Source of the DNA: Acidobacteriota bacterium
GTDB taxonomy: Bacteria; Acidobacteriota; Vicinamibacteria; Vicinamibacterales; UBA2999
Direction: 5' to 3'
Assembly: GCA_021731165.1 (NCBI GenBank)
Contig: JAKFXY010000046.1
Span: 1 to 36,174 of the forward strand
Length of the DNA stretch: 36,174 bases
The position numbers and the translations under genes are program-made. Below, in pieces: positions 26,037-34,206 of this stretch. The notes under the pieces were generated by a model. The model made no database searches. It was not told the origin of the DNA and saw nothing but the letters and a program-made list of their open reading frames with translations. Each line of letters begins with the position of its first letter. Within the stretch, counting starts at the first letter, position 1.

Positions 26037-26253
26037 CCAATACTCCCTTTAGTGTTGTGCAGGTTCTCAGAGGCCCGGACCGCATAGAGTCTACTCTTCG
26101 ACGCAAGGGTCAGGAGCCGGATCGTCGGAGCGTACTCCGAGTGTCGTAGAGTCTTTCGTCACTTGAGGTGCCAGGCAGTAGCGACGAACGGCAGACCAAT
26201 TCTGCTTGTATGCTTCAGGTGATGGAACGAGTCGGGACGGCTCGGCGGCATGC

Positions 26254-27045
26254 GTGGATCCGCTGACGTACGGGCTCGTCGAGTGTGGTGCCGCCTTCCT
26301 CGCGGGCGCGATCAACGCCGTGGCGGGAGGCGGTTCGCTCATCTCCTTCCCGACGCTCGTCTGGCTCGGGCTCCCGTCGATCACGGCAAACGCGACGAAC
26401 ACCGTGGCCGTCTGGCCCGGCGCTCTGGGCTCGATGTGGGGCTACCGTCGCGAGCTTGGCCAGACCGCGCCGAAGATGTATCTCCTCATCGCGCCGAGCC
26501 TCGTTGGAGGCATCACCGGCGCGCTGCTCCTCGGGCTGACGCCGTCGGCGGTCTTCGATCGGCTCGTGCCTCTGCTGATTCTCTTCGCCACCTGCCTGTT
26601 CATGGCGCAGGAGCCGATCCAGCGCCGCTTGGCGGCCGCCTATGGATTGCGCGGCGGTGCTCACGAAGGATCTCACGACCGTTCGCGCTGGCTCGCCTGG
26701 GGCATGCTCTTTCAATTGCTCGTCGGAGTCTATGGCGGCTACTTTGGCGCGGGGATCGGCATCCTCATGCTTGCCGCGTTGAGCCTGATGGGCCAGGACG
26801 ACATCCACCAGATGAACGGCCTGAAGAACCTGCTCGCCCTGTTCATTAACGGCATCGCCTCGATCTACTTCATCTGGATGAGCATGGTCTCCTGGCCCGA
26901 CGTCATGGTGATGGCCGTCGGGGCCACCATCGGCGGGGCGGGAGGGGCCCGCGTGGCGCGCCGCCTCGGCCGGCCGGTGGTTCGCCGGCTCGTGGTGGTG
27001 ATCGGCTTCGCGATGGCGTTCGCGATGGTAATCAAGCAGTTGTGA
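26254..27045 (+). CDS. TSUP-family (TauE/SafE-like) membrane permease
   Basis: A polytopic protein of 263 residues with about eight hydrophobic segments in two repeats. The first repeat carries [19 protein letters not shown], followed by [14 protein letters not shown]; the second has [19 protein letters not shown], followed by [17 protein letters not shown]. Both Gly-rich hairpins are the TSUP signature. The family exports or imports sulfite, sulfoacetate, thiosulfate or other organic anions; no nearby gene points to a substrate. Start: GTG 26254 gives the usual short N-terminus. A TTG at 26206 would add 16 polar residues and is less likely. The stop overlaps the GTG of coaA. Confidence 0.9.
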   Translation: MDPLTYGLVECGAAFLAGAINAVAGGGSLISFPTLVWLGLPSITANATNTVAVWPGALGSMWGYRRELGQTAPKMYLLIAPSLVGGITGALLLGLTPSAVFDRLVPLLILFATCLFMAQEPIQRRLAAAYGLRGGAHEGSHDRSRWLAWGMLFQLLVGVYGGYFGAGIGILMLAALSLMGQDDIHQMNGLKNLLALFINGIASIYFIWMSMVSWPDVMVMAVGATIGGAGGARVARRLGRPVVRRLVVVIGFAMAFAMVIKQL

Positions 27046-28052
27046 GCCCGGCCGGCAAGGTCAGCTCGGGCGCTGGCATACAATGCGAGCCTGTGGCGAC
27101 CATCCGGGGCGGGGAGATCCAGCTCTCGCGCTACGCGGAGTTCAGTCGCGCCGACTGGGCTCGGCTCAGGGCGTCAACGCCGCTGCCGCTCTCCGAGGCG
27201 CAACTGCGGCCGCTCGGGGGACTCACCGAGCGTGTCTCCCTCGACGAGGTCACCGACATCTACCTGCCGCTTTCGCGGCTCCTGAACCTCTACGTCGGGG
27301 CCACGCAGAATCTCCACCGCGCCACCGGCACCTTCCTGGGCGCAGACGGGTTGAGAGTCCCGTATGTGATTGGCGTGGCGGGCAGCGTTGCCGTGGGCAA
27401 GAGCACGACCTCGCGAATCCTCAAGGCGCTCTTGTCGCACTGGCCCAGCCATCCGCGCGTGGATGTCGTCACGACCGATGGGTTCCTGCTGCCCCAGAAA
27501 GTGCTCGAGGCCAGGGGCCTCGCGGAACGGAAGGGATTTCCCGAGAGCTACGACGTGCGCCGGCTCGTCCGCTTCATGTCGGACGTCAAGTCGGGGATGC
27601 CCGAGGTGGCCGCGCCCATCTACTCGCACCTCCTGTACGACGTCGTTTCTGGCGAGTGCCAAACGGTGAGGCAGCCGGACATCGTGATCGTGGAAGGGCT
27701 CAACGTCCTGCAGACGGGCAGCGGGCGTGCGGGGAAGCCGCTGCCGATGTTCGTGTCCGACTTCTTCGACATGTCGATCTACGTGGACGCCAACGAGACC
27801 GACATCGAGCAGTGGTACGTCGAGCGTTTCCTGCGGCTCAGGGACACGGTGTTTCAGGACCCCTCGTCCTACTTCCACCGGTACGCCAGCCTGACCGTGC
27901 CCGAGGCCATGACGACCGCCAGCCGCATCTGGCAACGGATCAACCTTCCGAACCTCCGGCAGAACGTGCTCCCGACGCGGGAGCGGGCCCACCTGATTCT
28001 GGAGAAGGGGCGCGATCACGCCGTGCGGCGGATTCGGCTTCGCAAGCTCTAG
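27042..28052 (+). CDS. coaA: Type I pantothenate kinase
   Basis: A 336-residue kinase for the first, regulated step of coenzyme A synthesis (pantothenate to 4'-phosphopantothenate). The Walker A motif [12 protein letters not shown] has Lys120; [49 protein letters not shown] and [21 protein letters not shown] follow in the normal bacterial CoaA order. The feedback-inhibitable type I form is complete. GTG 27042 overlaps the permease stop; an in-frame GTG at 27093 (Val18) would give an N-terminus closer to E. coli CoaA and is a real alternative. It ends 4 bases into the convergent rdgB. Confidence 0.96.
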   Translation: MSPAGKVSSGAGIQCEPVATIRGGEIQLSRYAEFSRADWARLRASTPLPLSEAQLRPLGGLTERVSLDEVTDIYLPLSRLLNLYVGATQNLHRATGTFLGADGLRVPYVIGVAGSVAVGKSTTSRILKALLSHWPSHPRVDVVTTDGFLLPQKVLEARGLAERKGFPESYDVRRLVRFMSDVKSGMPEVAAPIYSHLLYDVVSGECQTVRQPDIVIVEGLNVLQTGSGRAGKPLPMFVSDFFDMSIYVDANETDIEQWYVERFLRLRDTVFQDPSSYFHRYASLTVPEAMTTASRIWQRINLPNLRQNVLPTRERAHLILEKGRDHAVRRIRLRKL

Positions 28053-28678
28053 GAGGGGCGCGACGACCGCTCCAGCCATGTCGCGAGCGCTCTGAGCGCC
28101 GCGCCTCTGTGCGCGACCCGCAGTTTCTCTTCCTGGCTGACGTCGGCGAGAGTGGCGTTGTACGGCGGGTAGAAAAGGATCGGGTCGTAGCCGAACCCGG
28201 CCGTACCGCTCGGCGCCTCGGCAATCGTCCCTTCGACGGTGCGGGTCGTCTCGAAGACGACCTGGCCCTGGTGGACCACCGCCAGCGCGCAGACGAATCG
28301 CGCGTCGCGCGGTGCGTCCGGTTCCACTGCCAGGCGCCGGTAGATTTCCGCGAACCGCTCCTCGTAGGATGCGTCCGGCGACACGAAGCGTGCGGATCGA
28401 ACGCCCGGTTCCCCGCCGAGCGCGTCAACAACCAGCCCTGAGTCTTCGGCAACCGTCAATGCGCCCGCGTCGAGCACGCGCACCGCGGGGCCGAGCCGCG
28501 CGTCGTAGTACAGAGCCTTGATGCGGGCGTTCTCCTCGAACGTCGCGCCCGGCTCATCAGGCTCGGGGACGGCGGGGAAATCCGCCAGGCTGCGGAGCGA
28601 CACCGGCCGGTCGGCCATGATCGTCTTGATCTCGCGCAGCTTGTCTCGATTGGTCGTGGCGACGAAGAGGAGCGGCAT
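28049..28678 (-). CDS. rdgB: XTP/dITP diphosphatase (RdgB/HAM1)
   Basis: A 209-residue house-cleaning pyrophosphatase that removes dITP, dXTP and related nucleotides before they enter DNA or RNA. Signature stretches are [19 protein letters not shown] at the start, [36 protein letters not shown] (metal-binding EDSG), [14 protein letters not shown] and the C-terminal [14 protein letters not shown]. Full length. ATG 28678. It follows rph by 45 bases on the same strand, an order found in many bacteria, and shares its last four bases with convergent coaA. Confidence 0.96.
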   Translation of the reverse strand: MPLLFVATTNRDKLREIKTIMADRPVSLRSLADFPAVPEPDEPGATFEENARIKALYYDARLGPAVRVLDAGALTVAEDSGLVVDALGGEPGVRSARFVSPDASYEERFAEIYRRLAVEPDAPRDARFVCALAVVHQGQVVFETTRTVEGTIAEAPSGTAGFGYDPILFYPPYNATLADVSQEEKLRVAHRGAALRALATWLERSSRPS

Positions 28679-28723
28679 CGCAAGCAGCCCTGAAGGAAGA
28701 TCGGCGGACCTGAAGATCCACTC

Positions 28724-29452
28724 CTACTTGCTTAGGAACGAGCCGACGATGCCGCGCTGGAGCACGACCAACTGCCGGATGCCTGTGTCGGCGAGGTCCA
28801 GGAGCTGGTTCAGCGCCTCACGACCGAAGGGCAGCGCCTCGGCCGTGCCCTGCACCTCGATGTACATCCCCGCGCCGGTCTTGACGATGTTCATGTCCAC
28901 GTCCGCTTTGGAGTCCTCGACGTACGCCAGGTCCAGCATCGGCATCCCCTCGACGATCCCGACGCTCGTGGCCGCGACGTAATCCTGCACCGGCATCGTG
29001 CGGAGGACCTCACGTTCGCGCAGCTTCTGCAGTGCGAGCACGAGTGCCACGAACGCACCGGTGATTGACGCCGTTCTGGTTCCGCCGTCGGCCTGAATCA
29101 CATCGCAGTCGAGGGTGATCGTCCGTTCGCCGAGCTCCTCGAGTTTGGTGACCGCCCGGAGCGAGCGGCCGATCAGTCGTTGAATCTCCTGCGTCCGGCC
29201 TCCAACCCTCCCAGCCGACGCCTCCCGCTGCGTGCGCGTGGTGGTCGCGCGCGGCAGCATTCCGTACTCCGCCGTCACCCACCCTTTTCCGCTGTTGCGG
29301 CGGAAGGGCGGCACGCGGTCTTCGACGCTGGCCGTGCAGATCACCTTTGTCTTGCCGGCCTCGACGAGCACCGATCCTTCGGGGTGAATGACGAAGTGAG
29401 GAGTGATACGGGTAGGGCGGAGTTGTTCCGCGAGACGGTTATCTGAACGCAT
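28724..29452 (-). CDS. rph: Ribonuclease PH
   Basis: A 242-residue phosphorolytic 3'-5' exoribonuclease that trims tRNA 3' ends. [34 protein letters not shown] is the family N-terminus (slightly altered at the start); [44 protein letters not shown] holds the substrate/phosphate region, and [25 protein letters not shown] carries the catalytic acidic pair. Ends [11 protein letters not shown]. Complete. ATG 29452, 18 bases after the GerMN gene stop, in an amidase-gerM-rph-rdgB series. Confidence 0.97.
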   Translation of the reverse strand: MRSDNRLAEQLRPTRITPHFVIHPEGSVLVEAGKTKVICTASVEDRVPPFRRNSGKGWVTAEYGMLPRATTTRTQREASAGRVGGRTQEIQRLIGRSLRAVTKLEELGERTITLDCDVIQADGGTRTASITGAFVALVLALQKLREREVLRTMPVQDYVAATSVGIVEGMPMLDLAYVEDSKADVDMNIVKTGAGMYIEVQGTAEALPFGREALNQLLDLADTGIRQLVVLQRGIVGSFLSK

Positions 29453-29470
29453 GGGTCACTGTAGTTCAAG

Positions 29471-30061
29471 TCAGGGTTCGATCGGCGCGCTGCGCACGAA
29501 GGCGTTGTTCCGATCGAGGGGCCGCCGGAGATCGACATGGCCGGCCAGGGTGTCGGCTTGCTTGCCGTCGATCAGGATCTGCACGCGCTGGATCGACGGA
29601 AGATTGGTGGTGACGGCGTTGACGATGGCGTAGACCGTGAGGAGCTCCGCGTGCGAGCCGCCGCCATGTGCATCGGTGACCGTGCGGCTCAGATCCACGA
29701 ACGCGTCACCCTTTGACGTCGTGTAGAACGCGCGTACTTCAGTGCCTGAGGGGACGACCGACACATAGGGTGGCGGCGCGGCGTCCATCTGCGCCGTGAG
29801 GATCTGTTTCCCCTGGGCCACGATGTCTCCGGCCAGCGGCACCTCGCGTCGCACGCCCGTGATCGCCTCGCCGTCTTCCGTGCCGTAGAAGAGCGTGGCC
29901 GTGATGTGCGGTACGCCGGCGGGGGGAAGGGTTGCGGCCGGCGGCGGCTCGGAAACGGCCGTTGGCCTGAACAGCCTGTCGAGGCCGCGGCCCACGAGAA
30001 AGGCACAGGCACAGAGAAGGAGGAGGCCCAGCCCGGCCTGGATGTAGCGGCGGCGTGTCAT
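29471..30061 (-). CDS. GerMN-domain protein, membrane-anchored or lipid-modified candidate
   Basis: A 196-residue protein with an N-terminal hydrophobic segment (~8-24, GLGLLLLCACAFLVG) after MTRRRY, so it is anchored in or exported across the inner membrane. The Cys residues in this segment are not in a clean lipobox. Residues ~52-190 form a GerMN domain (ITATLFYGTEDGEAITGVRREV, VRAFYTTSKGDAFVDLSRTV, VYAIVNAVTTNLPSIQRVQILIDGK), first seen in the sporulation protein GerM but also found in non-spore-formers beside cell-wall amidases. It overlaps the amidase stop by four bases and probably works with it at the peptidoglycan; that is inferred from context. Confidence 0.88.
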   Translation of the reverse strand: MTRRRYIQAGLGLLLLCACAFLVGRGLDRLFRPTAVSEPPPAATLPPAGVPHITATLFYGTEDGEAITGVRREVPLAGDIVAQGKQILTAQMDAAPPPYVSVVPSGTEVRAFYTTSKGDAFVDLSRTVTDAHGGGSHAELLTVYAIVNAVTTNLPSIQRVQILIDGKQADTLAGHVDLRRPLDRNNAFVRSAPIEP

Positions 30062-31593
30062 TGTGGCGGCGGTTGGTCGAGCGACGTGCGGAAGGTGGCG
30101 ACTGCGTCGCAGAGCGATTGTGCCACTGACGCTTGGAAGTCCGCCGATTGCGCGAGCTGTTCCTGCTCGCCGTTGGTGAGATAGCCCATCTCGACGAGCA
30201 CCGCCGGCATGTTGACGCCCGCGAGGACGCGCAGCGGCGCCTGCTGCAGGGGGCGGATGCCCATCGGCACCTGTTTCCGGAGCTCCGCGTCAATCAAGCC
30301 GGCAAAGACTCCGGACGAGCTCACGTGACTTGCTTGCGCGAGGTCCCATCGGATGGCCTCGATGGCCCGGCTTCCGCCGCCGCGCACGGGGAGTACGACC
30401 TGCTCGGCGGTGGCGATGCGCCGGGCTTCTTCCCCTTCCTTGTCGAGGCGCAGGAAGTAGACCTCCGCGCCAGAGGTGGAGGCGGCAATGCCCGCGTTCA
30501 TGTGGAGGCTGAGAAACAGATCGGCCTTGCTGTTGTTGGCCATGGCCGAGCGCGTATCGAGTGTGACCGCCCGGTCGTCGTCTCGGGTCAGGATCACCCG
30601 CATTCCGAGGCGCGTCTCGATCAGCATCTTGAGCCGCTGCGCGACCTCGAGCGTCACCACCTTTTCGAGCGCGCCATTGGGTCCCCTGGCGCCCGCCTCC
30701 TCTCCGCCGTGGCCCGGGTCGAGGACGATCGTCTGGATTGCGGAGCGCCGGGCGCCGGAGAGCGCCGATGTCCCTGCGGTCGGCGCTGCCGCGGCTGGGC
30801 CCGGCAGGGCAGCAGGGGGAGTCGCGTCGGTCTGGCCGGCAGCGGGCACGTCGATGGTGACGCGCGTGACGTTGTCTGCCGTTGTCGGAATCGCCCGTGC
30901 GGTTCCACTCCTGGGCGAGAGCAGGATCGTGAGGCCAGCCGGTGGATCGCCAAGGCGGAACTGCGCGATCAGGCCGCCGTTCGCGGCCGGCGGTGCGAGG
31001 TCGATGGCGTCCGCGTCCAGGCGCAGCACCATGCGGTCGGCCTCGACCGCGATCGTGACCGGCGTGGCTGGTGAGATTTCGATCGTGGCCCTGGTCGGCG
31101 GACCTGACATGTCGATGCGGGTGGTGACACGCGGCACGCGAATGTTGCCCAGGAGCAGCAGCCGCGAGGCCGGGCGCAGCTCGATGCGCGAGTCGTAGAT
31201 GAGCGCGAGCGCGCGGGGGAGAAACGTGACCGGCACGAGCCAGCGCCGGCCGGAGCGCACCGCGGCCGCCGGCAGTGTCACGACCCGTCCGCCGACCGAC
31301 GCCATCGGCTGGTCCGGCGACACGACAGCCGTGCGCCCTTTGTAAGTAATCGTGATCCCACCCGCCTGTACGTCCTCGCGTACCGTGACCAGAAACAGGG
31401 CCGCGACATCGTCCAGGGCGATGAACTCCTGGCCGTTGACCAGTGTGGTGGGGACCGGGCGGCGTCCCTGCGTGGAGATGAGGGTGAGCGGCGTGGCCGG
31501 TGTCGTGGCCGGTGCCGTGCCCTGCGCCTGTGGTCCCGACGCCGGGACGAGCAGGAGAAGGGCGATGGCGAGGGCAGAGCCGGCCGTGCGCAT
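30058..31593 (-). CDS. N-acetylmuramoyl-L-alanine amidase (Amidase_3) with AMIN-like region
   Basis: A 511-residue secreted zinc amidase that cuts the MurNAc-L-Ala bond, as in daughter-cell separation. The signal peptide covers ~1-24. A copper-amine-oxidase-N-like stretch (~35-130: VNGQEFIALDDVAALF, WLVPVTFLPRAL) is followed by an AMIN-type beta domain (~145-250) for wall targeting. A Pro/Ala linker leads to the Amidase_3 domain (285-505). Zinc/catalytic residues are all present: His295 (DPGHGG), Glu310, His364 (SLHMNA) and Glu468 (VEMGYLTN). No obvious blocking helix of the E. coli AmiB/C kind stands out to me. First gene of the amidase-GerMN-rph-rdgB group. Confidence 0.94.
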   Translation of the reverse strand: MRTAGSALAIALLLLVPASGPQAQGTAPATTPATPLTLISTQGRRPVPTTLVNGQEFIALDDVAALFLVTVREDVQAGGITITYKGRTAVVSPDQPMASVGGRVVTLPAAAVRSGRRWLVPVTFLPRALALIYDSRIELRPASRLLLLGNIRVPRVTTRIDMSGPPTRATIEISPATPVTIAVEADRMVLRLDADAIDLAPPAANGGLIAQFRLGDPPAGLTILLSPRSGTARAIPTTADNVTRVTIDVPAAGQTDATPPAALPGPAAAAPTAGTSALSGARRSAIQTIVLDPGHGGEEAGARGPNGALEKVVTLEVAQRLKMLIETRLGMRVILTRDDDRAVTLDTRSAMANNSKADLFLSLHMNAGIAASTSGAEVYFLRLDKEGEEARRIATAEQVVLPVRGGGSRAIEAIRWDLAQASHVSSSGVFAGLIDAELRKQVPMGIRPLQQAPLRVLAGVNMPAVLVEMGYLTNGEQEQLAQSADFQASVAQSLCDAVATFRTSLDQPPPQ

Positions 31594-31714
31594 GCGCTCA
31601 GATCATAGACGGTTCCCCTCGCCCGAGGATGCGGGCCGTGGCCGCCCGCCCGCATTCTGGTTGTAACGAACAGGCAAGGCTGGCAGTATCCACGCGTCGG
31701 GAGGACCGAGCGAG

Positions 31715-32110
31715 ATGCACACCTGGTTTGTCGTGGCTTCCGTAGCGCTCTTTGCCGTGGTGCCCGCGGCGTGGGCGCATCATTCCTTTGCCGTGGATTA
31801 CCACGAGGAGCAGATGGTGCACATCGAGGGTGATGTCACCGAGTTTCGCTACCGGAACCCACACGCCGTGCTCCTTGTGCAGGCCCTGGACGAACAGGGG
31901 CAGATGGTGGTCTTCGCGGCCGAGTGGGCAGGGGCGGGCCGGCTCGGACAGCAGGGCATCACCGCCGAGACGTTGAAGGCGGGCGACCGTGTGAGGATTG
32001 ACGGGAGCCCGGGCCGGGTCTCCGCGGATCACAAGATCCATCTCAAGCATATCGAGCGGCTCTCCGACGGATGGCAGTGGGGCGGCTTTGGTCGCGGCCG
32101 GCGCCGTTGA
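31715..32110 (+). CDS. DUF6152 family periplasmic protein
   Basis: A 131-residue exported protein. The signal peptide ends at the Ala before His-His (VVPAAWA), giving the mature start HHSFAVDY that typifies DUF6152. VHIEGDVTEFRYRNPHAVLLVQ and LKAGDRVRIDGSPGRV are the OB-like core common to the family. The C-terminus is Gly/Arg-rich (WGGFGRGRRR). The function of the family is unknown; it is common in Acidobacteriota and Proteobacteria. ATG 31715 is preceded by GGAGG about ten bases upstream. It starts divergently from the amidase gene and is followed by a strong hairpin and then ssrA. Confidence 0.85.
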   Translation: MHTWFVVASVALFAVVPAAWAHHSFAVDYHEEQMVHIEGDVTEFRYRNPHAVLLVQALDEQGQMVVFAAEWAGAGRLGQQGITAETLKAGDRVRIDGSPGRVSADHKIHLKHIERLSDGWQWGGFGRGRRR

Positions 32111-32126
32111 ACAGATAGGCGCCGGC
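32097..32126 (+). terminator. Strong hairpin over the DUF6152 stop codon
   Basis: GCCGGCGCC (32097-32105) pairs perfectly with GGCGCCGGC (32118-32126) around a 12-base loop that contains the stop codon. No T-run follows, so it may be a Rho-independent-like pause or an mRNA-stabilising stem separating this gene from ssrA. Confidence 0.4.
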
Positions 32127-32229
32127 GTCCTTCAGACGAGGCGGGGGGACATGGGAAGCCCAGCCGAACAGCTCAGCTCATGAGCGCAGCCGCGTGTTGG
32201 TGGCTCGGCCATACGCGGTGCGCGTGCTC

Positions 32230-32235
32230 TATAAT
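32230..32235 (+). promoter_or_regulatory. -10 box of the ssrA promoter
   Basis: A perfect TATAAT in GC-rich surroundings, 18 bases before the mature tmRNA 5' end. No consensus -35 at 16-18 bases upstream; a TTGGTG is 27 bases away, too far. Transcription would start near 32242 and leave a short 5' leader for RNase P removal. Confidence 0.65.
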
Positions 32236-32253
32236 TGACGGTGCGATCACCTC

Positions 32254-32607
32254 GGGGGCGAAACGGCTTCGACGGGGGTATGGAATCGCGGGATGCATGT
32301 CGAGCTCCATTGACTCGTAAATCCGATGGAAAATCCGTTAACTGCGGACAATCAGTACGCTCTCGCTGCTTAATTAAGCAGTGACGTCTGCCTTGACCTC
32401 GCCTGGTGGTTGGGGGCCAGACGCCATTAAACAGGCTGGCTTCTGAACGGCGGCTCGGCGTTCAGGGGTGAGACACACCGGGTCTGGTGCTTCGCGGTTT
32501 TTGGCCGCTTCCTCACGTGAGGCATGAGATATCAGAAGCGGACACACATGTAGAGTCCCCCGACGACGTGCTTTCGGACGCGGGTTCGACTCCCGCCGCC
32601 TCCACCA
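32254..32607 (+). ncRNA. ssrA: tmRNA (transfer-messenger RNA), one-piece
   Basis: 354 nt. The 5' end GGGGGCGAAACGGCTTCGAC and the 3' end with T-loop GGTTCGACTCCC and encoded CCA are the tmRNA hallmarks. The 7-bp acceptor stem GGGGGCG/CGCCTCC forms with the characteristic G-U third pair. The tag reading frame runs 32344-32373: GCG GAC AAT CAG TAC GCT CTC GCT GCT TAA, that is ADNQYALAA, ending in the protease-recognised ALAA. The expected pseudoknot-rich GC segments follow (for example the TGAACGGCGGCTCGGCGTTCA hairpin region). It rescues stalled ribosomes with SmpB. The 3' end is a classic site for integrating elements, and the genes beyond it are degraded accessory ones. Confidence 0.97.
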
Positions 32608-32612
32608 AAACT

Positions 32613-32640
32613 CAGCTATTTCTTAGTTGAAATAGCTGTT
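32613..32640 (+). terminator. Intrinsic terminator of ssrA
   Basis: CAGCTATTTC (32613-32622) pairs perfectly with GAAATAGCTG (32629-32638) around a 6-base loop (TTAGTT), followed by TTTC. It lies five bases after the tmRNA CCA end. The stem is unusually AT-rich for this genome. Confidence 0.8.
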
Positions 32641-32944
32641 TCAGCTTTCTACTCCTTGTATCGCCCTTGAGGAAAAACACGCAATACACGTTGTCGGTCA
32701 GCGTTCCGATGCGGAGCTACTTGGCGAGTTCAACAAGCCGGCACCGGAGGACGCTGAAGCGCGGCCCGCCCATGCTCGGGCGTTGAATGGGCTGAGGAAA
32801 TGGGCGACTTCTGAGTCTGAGGCGACCGTGTTCGGCGCGCCAACTCCAGCGGCGTGGTCGGGCCGTCTGATCGGCGACCCTGGGCCGCACAGGCAAAATA
32901 CCGGTAGGGTGAATTTACTCATGAGTAATTTGCCTGCTGGTTAA
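32641..32944 (+). other. Gene-free stretch 3' of ssrA, start of the degraded accessory zone
   Basis: About 300 bases with no recognisable gene. A plus-strand frame stays open from near 32640 to TAA at 32942-32944 (containing SDAELLGEFNKPAPEDAEAR), but it has no good start codon and matches no family I know; it may be a remnant. A minus-strand frame at 32698-32922 is not protein-like. The segment ends with a 14-bp palindrome and the breakpoint of the DUF4143 remnant. Confidence 0.5.
32915..32928. promoter_or_regulatory. 14-bp perfect palindrome, possible operator
   Basis: TTACTCATGAGTAA is a perfect palindrome in an AT-rich patch, flanked by a weaker outer inverted repeat (AGGCAAA at 32891 and TTTGCCT at 32929). 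It lies 17 bases before the truncated DUF4143 frame and looks like an operator or the original upstream region of that gene. Regulator unknown. Confidence 0.45.
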
Positions 32945-33598
32945 AATAGTCATAGACAGGCACGACGCTGGTCGCGAGAGCACCGCACCCTGCTGGTCCG
33001 CGAAGAGGTCGCCACGCTCGAACGCGTCCAGGACTTGGGTAACCTCGAACTGCTGATACTCCGTCTCCCGGAGCTCGTCGGCTCGCCGTTGTCCATCAAT
33101 GCCCTGCGGGAAGATCTGCAGCTCACGCACAAGACGGTCGCCAATTGGCTCCAGATCCTTGAGCGTCTCTATGCGATCCATCGACTGTCGCCGTTCGGCG
33201 CGCCGCGCATTCGCGCCGTCAAGAAGGAACAGAAGCATTACCACTGGGACTGGAGCGTCGTTCAGGAGCCATCGCTGCGATTTGAGAATCTGGTGGCCGG
33301 GCACCTGTTGAAATGGGTGCATCACCAGCAGGATGCCAAGGGACGGGACGTAGAACTGCGCTACTTCCGCGATACGGACCGCCGCGAAGTGGACTTCGTC
33401 GTCGAAGGGCGAGCGCCCAAGTTGATGGTGGAATGCAAGTGGGCGGACACCGAGGTCGATCGCAGCCTGAAGTACCTGAAAGCACGGTTCCCAAAATGCG
33501 AGGCGTGGCAGGTGTCGGCGGTCGGCACCAAGGATTACGTCACGCCGGAGGGCATCCGCGTCGCGCCGGCAATGCGTCTGCTTCGGGAGCTTGTGTAG
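32945..33598 (+). pseudogene. DUF4143-type AAA+ ATPase, C-terminal remnant
   Basis: The frame from 32945 to TAG at 33596-33598 encodes only the C-terminal half of an ATPase-DUF4143 protein. It reads EHRTLLVREEVATLERVQDL, then the winged-helix-like middle (VGSPLSINALREDLQLTHKTVANWLQ), then the PD-(D/E)XK-like end with DRREVDFVV and LMVECKWAD. Intact members have ~200 more N-terminal residues with Walker A/B motifs. Here the family-like reading begins directly after an in-frame TAA at 32942, so the ATPase half is deleted. A TTG at 33035 could start a 187-residue protein, but the similarity extends upstream of it, which supports a remnant. DUF4143 ATPases are common mobile accessory genes of unclear function. 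Confidence 0.8.
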
Positions 33599-33829
33599 CC
33601 GCAGGCTGCTCACAGTTCCAGTGCTGACGTTCACACAGGCTGCCAGGACAGGACACTGCGACCCGGGCTCCCCATCCCGACCGCGTTATCTCCGAGAAGG
33701 CGCTGCTGCAGAGGCGCCTGACGCGGCCTCTCGTGACCGCGGCATTTGACGCGCTCACTGCCCGGCAGGAAGAGCGGATTCAGTGTGCGGATCGCTGGCG
33801 AAGCTGCCATCTGATCGCTCGCTGACGCA
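33599..33829. other. Unassigned stretch between DUF4143 and GNAT remnants
   Basis: No complete gene. A plus-strand frame without start (about 33622-33825, containing VISEKALLQRRLTRPLVTAAFDAL) ends in TGA and may be the tail of a lost gene; I do not recognise it. The expected 3' half of the GNAT gene is not found here. Confidence 0.4.
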
Positions 33830-34132
33830 CTACTGATCGCGCTTGCGCTGCGAGAAGCCACGGGCATGAACCGCTTTCCATTCAGGATTTCCGAGGGATA
33901 CCGCCTTCGCGAAGCGCCGCGGCGCGTCGTCGTACTCGACCAGCGCCACGACGAGTGTGTAGAACCCCACGACGTCATCGTCCACGAGGCCCACATACGT
34001 CTGCGAGGCTTCGGCTTGTTGGTGCTGGAACGCATAGCGTGCCAGGAAGCGATTCAGCGCTTCCTGGCCGCAATCGAAGAGATCGACAGCGTGCTCACGG
34101 CGCAGCTTCTCGATCCGCGGACCGTCGTTCAC
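33830..34132 (-). pseudogene. GNAT acetyltransferase toxin (TacT-like), truncated
   Basis: The first ~70 residues match the N-terminus of the tRNA-acetylating GNAT toxins: IEKLRREHAVDLFDCGQEALNRFLARYAFQHQQAEASQTYVGLVDDDVVGFYTLVVALVEYDDAPRRFAKA. After that, the family's acetyl-CoA-binding core (a xARLAVD stretch followed by Q/RxxGxG/A) is missing and ~25 unrelated residues lead to a stop. The total of 100 residues compares with ~160 normally, so the enzyme cannot be active. GTG start at 34132, overlapping by four bases the stop of a short frame that is probably the end of its antitoxin. Full-length members occur as DUF1778 antitoxin plus GNAT toxin pairs. Confidence 0.8.
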
Positions 34133-34206
34133 TTACGCCGACGCTCAAACACGCTCGGCTTCTGCAGAAGTTTTTTCAGGCGGCCCCTTGCGCGCTGGAA
34201 CTTACT
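34129..34206 (-). pseudogene. Tail of the probable antitoxin gene upstream of the GNAT remnant
   Basis: A 25-codon open frame (…RLKKLLQKPSVFERRRK) ends in TGA overlapping the GNAT GTG (GTGA), exactly the arrangement of antitoxin-toxin operons. It is cut off by a stop at its upstream side, next to the end of the GyrI-like gene. It is too short to assign to DUF1778 by sequence; the call rests on position and overlap. Confidence 0.45.

Noticed and set aside
27078..27083. TACAAT as a coaA promoter
   Set aside because: No -35 at suitable spacing, and the gene overlaps the permease gene, so co-transcription explains expression.
27083..28441. Plus-strand frame of 452 codons over coaA and rdgB
   Set aside because: Out-of-frame shadow; CoaA and RdgB motifs occupy the other frames.
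33631..34035. Minus-strand frame of 134 codons as continuation of the GNAT toxin
   Set aside because: It is a different frame with Ser/Arg-rich translation; the acetyl-CoA-binding motif of GNAT enzymes does not appear, so a simple frameshift is not supported.
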